A DNA stretch of 64,000 bases from Rhizodiscina lignyota (Eukaryota > Ascomycota > Dothideomycetes > Aulographales > Rhizodiscinaceae): positions 372,001-436,000 of the forward strand of contig ML978134.1 in the NCBI GenBank assembly GCA_010015805.1, in the 5' to 3' direction. Positions within the stretch are counted from its first letter, which is position 1; every line of letters starts with the position of its first letter. The translations under genes and the position numbers were made by a program. Shown piece by piece: positions 35,822 to 47,549 of this stretch. The notes under the pieces are model-generated. The model was not told the origin of the DNA. It ran no database searches and worked only from the letters and a program-made list of their open reading frames with translations.

Positions 35822-37542
35822 ATGGCTGTCATACACCAGTATTCCAGCAGCTCTTTTTCTTGGTTTCATTTGTTAGCTCTCCCTGCTGCGGCGGCAGCTC
35901 TCGCCTTTATCTACGTAAGGCTTCAGCCAAGTGTCGTTAAATAAAGCTGACGTTAATAGTGCATTTTCATTGCCGTCTATCGCCTATTCTTCCATCCATT
36001 GGCAAAGTATCCAGGGCCAGTTGTTGCTAAAGTCACCGCGTGGAGAGATGTGTATCATGCATACCGAGGAGACAAGCATCTTGACTTCCATCAGCTCCAC
36101 CAGAAATATGGGCCAGTCGTCCGGTATGGTCCGAATACGCTTTCCTTCAACCATCCTGCGGCTCTGAAGGCTATCTACGGCCACAAGGCAAATGTCCGCA
36201 AGTCCGACTTTTACCTTTCGTTCCCTGTAGCACCTGGCGTATTCTCAACGCACACGGCGATTGACCGAGCTGCCCATGCCCGCAAACGCCGTGTCATGAG
36301 CCATGCCTTTTCCGAAGCCGCTCTAAAGAGTGTTGAAGACTATGTGCTCGGCCATGTTCGTACATACATTCAACAACTCGCTGGTGGTACTTCTAATGCA
36401 TGGACGGAACCACGAGATGTCGCAACTTGGAGCGCGTATCTTGGTTTCGATGTGATGGGAGATCTCTCCTTCGGCAAGTCGTTCGGTATGCTTGAGGGCG
36501 ACAATCCAGAAGTCAGGAGAGCAACGTACCTGCTCAGCCGCGCCGCAAAGCGACACAATGTGGTAAGTTTACTACTTTCCCAGTTGCCAGTACCGGAAAG
36601 AGATACTGACCACCTCATAAGACTGGCCCGATGCCTTGGCTTCACCAATCTCGCTTTGACCGTCTACTTTTCCGCAAAATCAACCAGGACCGTGATCAGT
36701 ACATGGCTTTCTCTAAGAAGCAAGTCGGCGAGCGCATGAACAGCGATGTATACAACTCTTCCCGTCGCGACTTCTTCTACTATCTTCTCAACGCTAAGGA
36801 CCCCGAATCCGGCCAGGGCTTTGCAAAGGGAGAGCTGTGGGGCGAGAGCAACACTCTCATCATCGCTGGCTCAGATACGACATCCACCACCATCACTTCC
36901 ACAATTTTCTACCTCCTGCACAATCCTATCGCCCTCGCCACCGTCCAGAAAGAGATCCGCGAGAAGTTCGGATCCGTCGAAGACATCCGAGCCGGCCCTG
37001 TTCTCAACTCATGCACTTATCTGCGTGCCTGCATCGACGAGGCCATGAGGATGTCTCCTCCTGTCAGTGCTATTCTGCCCCGCTTTACCCTTGATGGCGG
37101 CCTTGACATTCCGGGACTTGACATCCATATTCCAGCCGGTGTGGGTGTCGGCTGTCCAATCTACGGCCTTCATCACAATACCGACTATGTGCCGGACCCT
37201 TTTACTTATCGTCCTGAACGTTGGATCCTTGGTCAGAGCGCCACGGAGGAGAGCCTAGATGCCTTGCACAGCGTCTTCAATCCATTCAGTATTGGGCCGA
37301 GAGGTTGCATCGGGAAGCCGATGGCTTACTTGGAGCTAACTCTAACATTGGGAAGGTTGCTGTGGGGTTATGAAATGAGGCTTGCGCCCGGCGACCAAGG
37401 CAGGATGGGTGAGGGTAATGCCAAATTGGGGAATGGAAGGGAGAGGGAGAATGAATTTCAGATGTGGGATATATTCGTCAGCGACAAGGAAGGCCCTGTT
37501 GCGCAGTTTATGCCGAGGGAATGGAATTTACTGCATGAATAG
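35822..37542 (+). CDS. Cytochrome P450 monooxygenase
   Basis: Three exons, 35822-35914, 35960-36562 and 36622-37542, give 538 aa. Order of parts: an N-terminal membrane anchor (LLALPAAAAALAFIY spliced to CIFIAVYRLFFHPLAKYPGP), the I-helix AGSDTTST, the K-helix ExxR in DEAMR, the PERW motif in YRPERW, and the heme loop FNPFSIGPRGCIGKPMAY with its axial Cys. It is thus complete and probably ER-bound, oxidising a small molecule with electrons from P450 reductase. The general look is of fungal P450s near the benzoate hydroxylase/pisatin demethylase groups, which is only a guess. No other secondary-metabolism enzyme is nearby, so a cluster role is unsupported. Confidence 0.93.
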
Positions 37543-37707
37543 TAATGAAGGCCATACAAAATGAAGGCGTTGTTTTTCATGTTCTGACAATCTGTATAGT
37601 AAAATGCAGCCAAATCTCTGAACCTTCTGAAAAGAATGTGTCCTTCTACAGCACCATCATCTCACTAACCAGCACAAGTTGTTGTAGTGTCCCTTCGGAA
37701 GAAAGAC

Positions 37708-38257
37708 CTAACCAATGGGGCAAGTTATCGTCGTCCCAGGTGCTGCACAGCAAATCTTGAAACTCTTGACCGGTGTGGTCACCTTCATAACATTAAGGCT
37801 CGCGCACACTCCATAATTCTGAGCAGCGGTGGTAAATTGGCTAGACGACAGCTCTGCTCCGTTGTTGTTCGCGTTGCTAGAGGCACTCTGGCAATTCGGA
37901 CCACTCCAACCAAAGACTTGGCAGTTGTATGTGCTAGTGCCTACTGCACTAGCATAAATGCTAATAACATTTTCCGCTAAGTTTGAGGTGCATTGATTGA
38001 TTGTGGGTTTGTATTCAATGATGCCCGCACTGCCGACGGTGTCGCAATCGCTAGTCTTGTAAACGAAAGCGATGAGGCCCAACTGGCAGGTCGGTGCAGC
38101 TCGCGCGAACAGTTCGTTGCGAGGACTGAATGCAATGGGTTCTGCGCTGACTCCATGGAGAATGGCCGCGGTCAGAGCCACGGTTGGCATGAACTGTTCC
38201 CATTTGTGTGAGCATTATATCGAAGATCAGACTAGATGAACATACTTTCAAGAGCAT
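37708..38257 (-). CDS. Small cysteine-rich secreted protein (effector-like)
   Basis: Two exons, 38246-38257 (12 nt) and 37708-38193, give 165 aa. The tiny first exon encodes MLLK and splices to FMPTVALTAAILHGVSA, together a clear signal peptide. A basic site (ELFAR) before AAPTC may be cut by a Kex-type protease. The mature part has nine Cys, including a CC pair near the end (KICCAAPG). There is no recognised domain. Small size, secretion and many Cys are features of fungal effectors or wall proteins, but nothing here proves such a role. It is tail-to-tail with the P450, 165 bp apart. Confidence 0.75.
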
Positions 38258-40115
38258 CTTTTGAAGACGGTATGAATTAAAAGCTTGCTGGAAGTGTTGT
38301 GTGATTGGAATTAGAGGATGGCTCTGCTCCTGGAAGTGCAGGTTCATTGTAAGGGGGCCGTGAGAACTACTTATAGACATCTGGAGAGCAACAAATACTT
38401 CCAACAGGAACCGATCGGTCGACTGATGCAGCTAGCAAGTATTCTGGATAAAGAGATCAAGCCAAAATTGGTCCTCCTGTCTCTAATGCAGTGTGCCAGC
38501 TCTCCATGGAACTAAAGCAGTCGATTCCGAGATCTCAGATGTGTTCGGAAGGCCTTGTGCAGTGTGCTCAAACATTCTAGTAGATCTTGTAGGTAATCGT
38601 GGGGTATTTGACAGGTTTGACATCGTCGTTGTTGTTCTCCCCGCTGATGTGCCACAGCATAGCAAGTCGAACGACCGGTTACTCCCGATCTCCGCAACAT
38701 CAGCTTGGGCGAGCTTGACACAACGTCGTCCAAGTCGCACGAGGATTTTGAAGTACAGTATTATCCAATCAGTGAGTGGAACAGTCTTTCATGGTTTCAA
38801 AGCCAGTCAACTTCGTCACGATGTCTCTGGTGGTCTACGCCGACGGTGCAAGTCCTGTGACATAAGGCAACACCTCGTTAGGAGTGTAACGAGGGGGACA
38901 GCGTCCTATCGCCACTGCATCGAGAGCATTTCTTTTGAGTTTTTGTCATCCCTTTGATCTCTTGAATGTGTTCTAGCCTAGAAGCTGATATTGTCCATAT
39001 AACTGAAGATGACGCAGCGTGAGAACTTGAGTTCGACTCCAATAGCTATTCGCTCTCGGCAGCACAGAGGCCCCCAAAGACCACATACTTGTTCTCGCCT
39101 CACGGCTGCGGTATAGCGATCGAAATTGCGGTGAAGTGTTCCGGTCTCGCTGTACAATTTGTTAGCCCATGCAGTGACTCTCTGTACTATCCGATCTCCA
39201 ATCCTACGGAATGTAGAGTGAACACCATCGACATGATTATGAAACTTCAATCTCAGCTGGACACAGCCTTTGCAGCATCATTCTGGATCATTCTAGACCA
39301 TCGCTCTCATGCTGGAAACTTCAAATCCGACTGGTGGCGCAAGTGGCAGTAGAGCAAGCTGAACCGCAGGCTTCCGAAGCGAGGCACATTGCCCTATTCT
39401 CCTTTCAAACGTAGCCCATCAAGCGCAATTTATGAGGCCTAACAACATCGTAGTAGCCTCCTCTTGCTGGAGTGCAACCACACTCGTCTCATCCACCCCG
39501 AAACTCCTCCTCACAACAGCTCAACCAGCTTCGTAGATTGCTTTGCTGAACTGGTACATCGTCCTCCTCTTCCTCCCGCGGAGCTACCACCCTCAATCAC
39601 CAGGTGGCAACGCTGCTGGTAGAAGTGGCATTGATCAAGCTTGTGATGTTGCCGCATTGGAAAGAAGTGTTAGAAGTCCGTTGATTGATGAATGAAGCCT
39701 TCATGTTTCGTCTAAAAGTTGTGTTACTTATCTCAAGGTGAAATACTGGACAGATGCTTTTTGTTGCCGTCGAATCGATTGGTAGCGAAATATTAGACCC
39801 AGAGCATGCAGCGCGCTATGAAAGAGCTAGTTTCTTGTGGGCGTATGAGGTCTGCAACAATCTCCCCTTTTCGTCACATCGAGAAGCAAATCTTCTAAGG
39901 GAGGCTGGGCAAGCTACGCCCTGACAATCTCCAATACAAGCTCACCGATGGAGGAAGCTTGATAGAAATGCCGGGGGAACTTTAATAGCGTAGCTCCGCG
40001 GACTGTTCGCTCACTGGAAGCCAGCTCTTTCGTTACGTAGCAGAGCTGCGCTTTCTCACGGGCGCATGATGTGAGACTTCCCACCATAGTGAGCGGCTCA
40101 TTCTGACATCGAAGA
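38258..40115. other. Gene-poor region, nothing firmly recognised
   Basis: About 1.9 kb with short overlapping frames (up to 154 codons) lacking motifs. Together with the HET remnant on its right it looks like decayed accessory DNA. I could not identify any element ends. Confidence 0.35.
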
Positions 40116-40472
40116 TCAATCAAGACTCTTTCTGAGATTCCGTCCAACAGGCAACTCATACTGATCTCTAATAGTGATGGCGAACAGAGTGTTCTGACTG
40201 CCCCAAAGATAGCTCAAGGAATCGTATTGGGGACTGTCATCGAGCGTGACAATTTGTAGATTTTCGCGCAGTAGACAACTTCGCTTGCCGGGCGCGAGAT
40301 CCAACAAACATATCTCTTTCTTCGCGTCGTTCAAGGGCTCATGCTGATAGAGGGGCCGAGTGCGAAACTTTCTGAACAAAGTCAAGGGGAGTTCATGTAA
40401 ACGAGTGAATGGTCGAAGTTTGTTGAAGATGGTTGAAGTAAAAGGCCGAGGTTCGTAGTGTCTTGATGTCAT
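40116..40472 (-). pseudogene. Remnant of a HET-domain (heterokaryon incompatibility) gene
   Basis: About 118 residues resemble the front of a fungal HET protein: a Leu-rich lead, YQHEPLNDAKKEICLLDL, then SPQYDSLSYLWG, which corresponds to the signature start of the HET domain (YxALSYxWG), and LPVGRNLRKSL. The rest of the domain and any C-terminal repeat region are not visible downstream, so it is a broken, truncated copy. HET proteins act in non-self recognition at hyphal fusion. The assignment rests on this one conserved block. Confidence 0.6.
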
Positions 40473-41131
40473 TCGGCATCACCGCCCAGCCATGCAAGCC
40501 TCACGGCCTTCGCTGCCTCATCTTTCAACTGAGGATCTAAGTAGGGTGCCTTAAAAAGCTGACTCGTGGCGGTAACGTCGAATCGCGAGTATGTATATAC
40601 TCGTTAGCTATATAGATGCACTGAAGCTGCGCGTTATGGATAAATGCTTTCTGGTGTATATTTAATCAAGCTTTTAGAAATGCTTTCGCTCGCGCTGAAG
40701 AACAAAACTGGTTCTTACTACTCGTTCAGGTAGTTGGGCGCCTGGGCTCAACTATGTGGTCACCCGCTGGAAACCAACTTTAAGCTACCCGCTATCAATC
40801 CGCTTCCATCACCACCACCAATCCATCTAATCGTACATCCAGATCACCACTTCATCCCATTCTAGCAAATACAAGTCTAACAAAGCGCTACTCCAACACG
40901 TTATTACACAATTAAAAATGTGCGTCGAAACGAGTAACAGTTCTCCACATCACGGCATCGCATTTGCATGCGGCGGCAAAAACAAAAAGCCTCCCGGGTT
41001 CCCAAATGCAAAAGTCCAAGGGTAGGAACTCCAAGCTATACGCCAATGCCAAAGGTCGTATCGAATAGACTCCCCTCTCGCTGCTCGCGTGATGAGCAAA
41101 GCGAGTAAGGGAGAAGAATGCATAAGATTTA
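40473..41131. other. Intergenic, 3' flank of the coiled-coil gene
   Basis: This 659 bp has no supported gene. It is AT-richer on the left. Nothing else is seen. Confidence 0.4.
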
Positions 41132-44100
41132 TTAGCCCATCAGCGCCTTGACCCTCTCGCGCTCGGCCTGGATCTGGCCCTGCAGTCGTCGCGTGCGCAT
41201 GTTCGCTTCATCCCTGCTCGATCGTTAATATTGGTCCCACAGCTCACGTTCCAAGAAGACGACTCACCTCTCAGCCTGCAACTCGGCAACCTCAATCTGC
41301 GCGCGATTCATCCTCCCAACTACTTCTTCCATCTCCTCCTCTGCTTCCTTCAGCGCACGCTCTAATTTCCGAACCCGTATCTCCAGGTCCTCTGTGCGAC
41401 TCGCCTCCGCCATCTTCTGCGCCGCGTTGCTCGTGCGATCTAGCCTCGGGCTCCTGGCGCCGAACAATGGGGTCTGCGGCAAGAAAGAGAATCGCGCGGG
41501 AGAGCGGACTGAGGACTTGACGCGCTGTAATTGAGAGCGGTGCGTCTCTTTGAGCTCACGAAGCTGGTCTTCGTGCGTCGCAAGTGAATCTTCGGAGTGC
41601 TGCTGCGCGGCTGTGACGCGATCTTCCAGCTCTCGCAGCTTCGATTGCGTCTCCGCGATGCGGCGAGCGCTGATCTTTTGCTCCATTTCCCCTCGGCCGA
41701 CGGCCTCTGCCAGCCGCTGTTTGAGGTTCTTATTCGCATCAATTTGCTTCGCAACGTCACCTGCGAGTTCGTCCATCCGCGCGGCCGAAGCGTACAAGTC
41801 CGATGCAAGACTCTGTTCCTTGGAGAGATGCTCCACCTCCGACTTCTGCAGGGCACGGGCTTGCAGACGGTACGACTCGGCTTCCCGCATGGCAGAATCG
41901 CGCTCAGCTTCCGCAGAAGAGATTGACTGCTTCAGCAGATGCATAGTTCGTTGGGCCTCAGCGGTGACAGTTCCATCCATTGTGCCTTCGGTTTCCATCT
42001 CCACGACACGGGCCAGAGACAGTGCATGCGTTGTCTGCAGCTCTCTATATGCCTTGTCAAGTGCGTCTGATGTTCCGTTCTGTGCAGAGAGGTCATTCGA
42101 GGGGACTGGAATGTCGTGTTCTTGTAGTAGACCTCTAAGATTATCCGTCTCTTGGTGTGCTCTGTCCAAGTCCATTCGCAGCCCGCTTAAGCCTTTCTCG
42201 CACCGCCATTTCTGGTCTAGCGCGTCATCCGCTCGCCGCCGTAGTTGCACGACTTCGTCTCTCAGGTTTCTCACTTCCGAATGGAAGCTTGTGCGTCTCG
42301 GACTAGAGATCATCGCGCGGTCTCGTGCATCTTCCAGCGTCTTGACACGCCTCTTGTGCTCGCGCGTCTGCACTTCCTGGCGGGTGAGCAGGGCCTTGAG
42401 TGCCTTGTGTAGAGCGTCGCGCTGCTCTTCAATGTCCTTGAAACGGTCCGTCAACGCCTGAGGTGATTCCGCCCCGCCTTTGATGGAATTGGAACGTGTC
42501 AGTCCCTTGACCGAAGGGCTCCTCCCGAGGGTATTTGACCGACTTCGGTTGACCGTAGACTTGGATCTTGACAGTCCAGCGCTTGGAGGTGAGCCTACGG
42601 TGTCTCTTTCCTCCTCGATGGATCTGAAGTCTCCTTGCTGCGATTGCAGCTGCTTTTTCAGCGCGTCCACCTCTTGTTGCATCTTTGTATTTTCGTAAGT
42701 CATGCTCTGACTGTTCGCCGCCTCGGCTTCCAAGCCCTCAACACGCGCGCGTAACTGCGGTACGATTTCCTCTTTCAAATTATCTCTCTCATTCCGGAGG
42801 TTCTCAAGCTCCTGTCGCATCGCATTATGCAGATCCTCAAAGTTCTCCTTGAACTGCCTCTCTTCAGCCAATTTCCTCTGTGCATCTTGCAGTGTTATTT
42901 CCAATTCTCTTTGTTTCTCCGGAATCATTACCCCCTGCTGTTGCTGTTGATGCTCCTGGGCGTGAAACATTGCCAATCTGAGCTGCTCTTCCAACTCTTT
43001 CCGTCTCTGCATTTCAATCTGCAGTCTCTGTCCCATCTCAACTTTCAAACTCGCTTTATCCTGCTCGACCTTCCGCCGTATCCTCTCCAACTCTTCCAAT
43101 TTCTGCTCTGAATCGCCAATGGGAAATCTGACGCTGCTCGCTCCGGAATCGGAGTAATAATCGCTCGTCCGCTTGTCCGCCATTCCTACGCCGCCTCCAA
43201 TTGGCATATCTAATTTGTACCGCTCCAGTTCGTCCTCAAGCTCCATCTCCCTGCGTATTGAGTTTGCAAGCTCGGAACTCACTTCCCTCAACTCCCGCTC
43301 CAACTCCTCAATCTGCTCGTGAGCAGGGTCCTTGCCGAACTTTGGCGTTCCAGGCAAAGTGAAGTAGCTCACAGGCATCGCGCCATTCGCCTTCGGTATG
43401 TCGAGACTCAGCGGCGCGGAGATTGAGCGCTGGTTATGTCCGCCGGGACTCAGCAAGCCCGGCAAGGGCTTGTTGATGTTCGGACTAGGCATTGGTGACG
43501 CTTGGCCAGAGTCAGAGAAGGTTGTGGCGGGAGATAACGGAGGAGGATTTGAAGCATTCGATGACTTCCAGCCAAACCAGCCACCGACCTTTGATGACGG
43601 CGATTTGGGGGCCGGTGGGTGAGGGAATTGTAACCCGTCCGGATCGTCCGTCGCGTTCATTGTCGGTGTTGCAGAGCGTCGATGCGAGGAAGGCCGTGAG
43701 GAGTGATTAGATTTATGTTCGGAAATGGAGACGTGCTTCGCGTGGGGGCTGCTCTGGCTTCGACGGTGGATTGGGCGTGAGAGCGTATCCGGTCTGAGCT
43801 GCGGGAGAGAGTCGATATCGTCCGGAGATGGTGGATTAGGTCGTGACGGAAACTTCTCGACAGCATGAGGGACGTTGGGAGTCGAGCCGCGAGGAAATCT
43901 GCGATTGGTGAATTAGACATTGGACATAAGCAGTAAAGCAGGAAGGATACTCACTCGTCTAGATTTCGAGGTTGGAAGGTTGCAGAATCCCCACTGTAAG
44001 CGCTGCTGGGGATGGGCGAGAGGCCGTTCTGCACCCTGAGTTGGCCCTGAGGGCTCAGATTGTCTACAGACACCGAGCGCTGTACATTTCGTCTCTCCGC

Positions 44101-44415
44101 TATATTAGGACTTTTCTTTGTGAAGTCTGCAGAAGCGAATCTCTGAGGCGACGCGTTTGGCGGTAAAGGTTTCCTCTTGACTGACGACGGTGATTGTCCG
44201 ACTGCTGACTGCTGCTTCGAGCGGAACGAGCCAAAGGAGGGGATGATGATGTTCGAGAGGGAGATGTTGCGCCTCGAGGATCGAGGTTGAGGTTGAGCGA
44301 GGGGGGGAGGAGCAGCGGAGGCAGCGGACAAGTCTTCTAGATTCTGCCGATCAATCATATCGATTCGCTCGAGTGGTTGTGCGGGCATGGGAGCAGGCAG
44401 GTTGTGCGCCTGCAT
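41132..44415 (-). CDS. Large coiled-coil protein of unknown function
   Basis: Three exons, 43955-44415, 41268-43898 and 41132-41213, give 1057 aa. Residues 1-260 are Ser/Pro-rich with several SP/TP sites and a short conserved-looking piece (KVGGWFGWK). From about residue 330 nearly to the end the sequence is heptad-rich coiled coil (for example EQIEELERELREVSSELA and LEELERIRRKVEQDKAS). A short Ser-rich hinge (about residues 600-640) breaks the coil. The last exon of 82 nt extends it (TRRLQGQIQAERERVKALMG). Similar fungal proteins have been called M-protein-repeat-like, but this label comes only from coiled-coil bias. A structural or cytoskeletal scaffold role is an inference. Confidence 0.85.
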
Positions 44416-45495
44416 AACTGCTCGATTGGGAGCGTCATGGGCTTCCGCTCACGCTCATTGTTCAATGTTGAGGCGCGAAGTCCGGGGGCACGAGTCGGGT
44501 TTGGAAGGTCGCCGGTGATCGCTTCCTTTTGGCTGGAGCCGTGGGCGCGAGTTAGCAGCGTGACAGAGCGCCGTGGGGCTTGAACGAGGCGTTAGAGGGA
44601 GGGCACGAAGCGCGGGTAAAGATTGGACTCGGTGTGAAGATTCGCTAAGCGCCTTTGGAAGTCTCACGGGGCGTAAGACTGTCCGGCGCGTCGCGCAATC
44701 CGCATAGGATGGCTTTATTAAATCGATTTTCCGTCAACGGCACTCGTCTCAGGGGTGGAGAGCGAATGGACAGCAATTCGAGCACGGCGAAGGGCGTGGG
44801 GAGGGAAAGGAGCAGGCGTGTGCGGTGTCCAATGCGTTCGTCTCGTCGAGTCCTCCCCTGCCTCAAACAAGGGCGCCGGCGGTGGGTCTGCTCGCGCCGC
44901 TTGGCATTCCAGCCCCTTTCACACGTGCCATTGATGCCGGAGAACAACATCGCGACGTGACGGGACTCGCGGGACAAAGAAGCAGAAGTCAAAAATGAGG
45001 TCTGAAACGACTTGGCTGGATCGAGGCGACGTAGATGTAGGCGAGCCGATCAGCGACCAAACGCGTTTTGCTTGCTGCCAATGGCTGTGAAACAGGTCTT
45101 CAGTGTACGGAACCCTGCCTATTCGTCCGCGCATAGGAACACCCGTTTGAGGGCACGCGCTCCTTGTGCCTCACCCTCCGGAACTGTCAAAGGGCCATGT
45201 GCTGGCGTGCCCTGAATGCTCCCTGATCGCATTACTTGCATGGCACGTTCCGACACCCTTATCGAGACTGTCGCGCGGCGTGCGGAATCCGGAGTAACGG
45301 TAGGCTTCATATGTGCTCATTGGCGATTCTTGAACTAGGTACTCGTAGATAATTATGCAATGCCCGTTGGAAAGGCACTCGCCCTCCTTCATAATGTTCC
45401 TTTGTGACCCGTAACGAGACGAAGGCGCTAGGGGGAGGTTATCTTTAACTCGCGGCCAATCACGCCCGCGGCCCCACACCTGCAAGGACCCCCTG

Positions 45496-45502
45496 TATAT
45501 AA
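45496..45502 (+). promoter_or_regulatory. TATA-like element upstream of the LYR-type gene
   Basis: TATATAA lies 127 bp before the start codon at 45629. The position is plausible for a fungal TATA box; no transcript evidence is available. Confidence 0.4.
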
Positions 45503-45553
45503 TTTCCCAAAACAGTGGGTCGCGGAGAATCCCGAAAGCCTTCACGTCGACAT

Positions 45554-45580
45554 CGTCTCGTCTCGTCTCGGCTCGGCTCG
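45554..45580. repeat. Pentamer microsatellite (CGTCT)3(CGGCT)2
   Basis: Direct reading shows three CGTCT units followed by two CGGCT units and CG, in the 5' leader region of the LYR-type gene. Confidence 0.85.
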
Positions 45581-45628
45581 TGCGAAAGAATTCTACGACG
45601 AGGAGTCTCTCAAGCGGCATATGATGGA

Positions 45629-46553
45629 ATGCCACATATTCGAAAGCCTAAAGAACTAGGCCTTTACAGAGTTGCTGGTCAGGCTCACTCACCCCACCAT
45701 TCTCTCACTCTGCATTCTAACATATGCTTCAGCAATCGCACTCTTCCGCGCTCTCCTCAGCCAGTCGCGTGCTGCAACCGGTCTCCATGTAGACACGCGT
45801 ACGGCAATCCAAAACGCTGTTCGCAACCGCTTTCGCAGCAATGCCAACCTCGTCTCCGTCCGACGCTCCAAGATAGCCTACCATGCAGGATATCATGGAC
45901 TCGATTTGCTCGACTCGTGCGTCGCGGGGGACGATGCTGCGACGAAGCGAATCGAGGAGCTGATCGAGAAAACGCCTGCCGATGTGAAAGCACCACCAAA
46001 GCCAAAGGCACCGAAGCTCTCAAAGCAAGAAGAACGAGAGGCGAGGGGGGAGCCAGAAGGACTCTGGGGGCCGAGTCCGCTCGCATTGCCGCCACCGGGA
46101 AAGAAAATGGTGGACCAGCGGCCATACTTAGAGATCAAGGGCGAGAGACGAGTACCTCAACTTGTAGTGGCAACCCGTCTACCGTTTCTGCGATTCAAGC
46201 CTCAGCCGGAGAACTTGTCCCGGTTCATTCGGCAGAAATTGGGGCAGAAGCAGCGACGGATGAACTATGCAAACGTGCTGCAGCAATATTACTTCCCGCT
46301 GGCTGAGATGGAAGATACTTGGGATGATGTGGTTAGAAAGAGCGTTCCCGATCAAGATTGGAACATTGACGCCAAGTCTTGGAAGTCAGCGTACCAAGCA
46401 GAGCTTTATGCGGTGAACGGTCTCATTCAAAAATCAAGAGATGATGCGCTGGAGATGGGGAGGACATTGCAGGAGTTGGTAGAGAAGGAGCAGGCACTGG
46501 CGGAGCAAGAGAGGAAGGAAAGAGAGCAGCGTGCAGTTGCATTAGTGCAATAA
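45629..46553 (+). CDS. LYR-motif (Complex1_LYR-like) protein, probably mitochondrial
   Basis: Two exons, 45629-45677 and 45733-46553, give 289 aa. The intron has a good branch site (TTCTAAC) just before its CAG. Splicing joins the N-terminus MPHIRKPKELGLYRVA to AIALFRALLSQSRAAT, followed by NAVRNRFRSNANL and a helix with GYHGLDLLDS; this is the layout of the fungal LYR group (a basic lead, then LYR/LFRALL, then an RFR block). Such proteins serve as adaptors for Fe-S or respiratory-complex assembly in mitochondria, bound to acyl carrier protein. The strict LYR triplet is LFR here. The C-terminal half has a conserved-looking core (RFIRQKLGQKQRRMNYANVL) and a long charged helix at the end. The client is unknown. 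Confidence 0.75.
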
Positions 46554-46742
46554 AATACAACTACACCAAGGTGCGCCTAAGAATTTCACTCGTGGTCGAC
46601 GAGATATGCTTCACTTCTTTGCAATCTTAAGTTCCGCCCGCACTGAGTGGCTAGCGAATGTTGTGCTCTGCCGCTGTCCTTTTCGACGCCATTCTCCTGC
46701 TCTATCGTACATCGTTGCTCGGCCCTCCATTCCGCCTAGATA

Positions 46743-47348
46743 TCATTTTGGAATCCTTCCCCACTCCTTCGCCTTCCTATCGGAATGTTCGTGGTACCGA
46801 CAATTGTCAAACTTCCAAGGAACCTCGCTCTCTCTGGGCATGGCACCAGAGCGCGTTCGCGTAAGCTCTCGGCCAATGGCTCCCCAGAACTCGTAGATGC
46901 CAGGGAAGTTCGTGACCTTGGCGGTGCGGACAGGGGTAGGTCCTCGCAAGATGAGGACGTGGAGGTCGATGAAGAGCTGTCGTAGCGGTGAAGATTTGGA
47001 AGTATGCTCGAACACCATACCCACCTCTCGTATTGGGAAGCGATCCTTTGTCTCGATCCAATCGACCAACGCATCCATAACCGCATTTCGGAAAGCCTCG
47101 TCTTGCAAGTAACTTCCGAGCAAATACAACTCGATCAGCCTCGGAATTTCTCGGGAGTGGAGATATGTCTCGTGGCCGCCAGACAGGGTTTCGAGGGTTT
47201 CGTCGTCTGGGAAAGAGCTGAAGATCGCTCCTTCATAGAGCCATTGGACATACATTACGAAGATTTCAGGATCGTGTTCTGGAAGACCTAGCGTTACGCA
47301 CATGTCACATACATGATTGCATGTCGGGCTTGGTATGGTAGGTGTCAT
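46743..47348 (-). pseudogene. BTB/POZ paralogue 1 of the tandem array, missing its first half
   Basis: About 201 residues match the second half of the other copies in the array: PEIFVMYVQWLYEGAIFSS, LIELYLLGSYLQDEAFRNAV and the tail NCRYHEHSD. The N-terminal BTB part (valine-rich strand, HANILYKSS-type helix) and the RKHAK leader are not found in the 200 bp before it. The last Cys of the tail motif is also missing (RKAKEWGRIPK). It is therefore partial; a short gene starting at the Met at 47348 is possible. It is the left-most member of five copies on the same strand. Confidence 0.65.
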
Positions 47349-47549
47349 TTCAGATTCTGCCTGCAGTACCGAACTGCAAGTAAGTTCGGGGATTTACAGC
47401 ACATCTAAGTATTTCTGATTGCCGTCTCAATGTTTGTGGAAGCCGCAGCAATTTCCTTCAGTTATGCACCGTCATATTCTGTAATTACTTTTCTCTTTCC
47501 GACGAGTGTCCCTCTTGATCTGCCGTCATCTCAACCTTTCCGACTCCGC

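Larger units (their letters stand above)
44416..45628. promoter_or_regulatory. Divergent promoter region of the coiled-coil and LYR genes
   Basis: This 1.2 kb between two divergent start codons has no supported gene. It contains a TATA-like element and a CGTCT/CGGCT pentamer run close to the LYR gene. Confidence 0.45.

Noticed and set aside
35822-38257. A secondary-metabolite cluster built on the P450, the sugar transporter and the secreted protein
   Set aside because: No backbone synthase, no second tailoring enzyme and no pathway regulator lies next to them; the transporter is of the sugar-porter type.
41550-42461. Plus-strand open frame of about 300 codons inside the coiled-coil gene
   Set aside because: It is rich in Ser, Arg and Cys, the usual mirror of Glu/Gln/Leu-rich coiled-coil codons, and the minus-strand gene is well supported.
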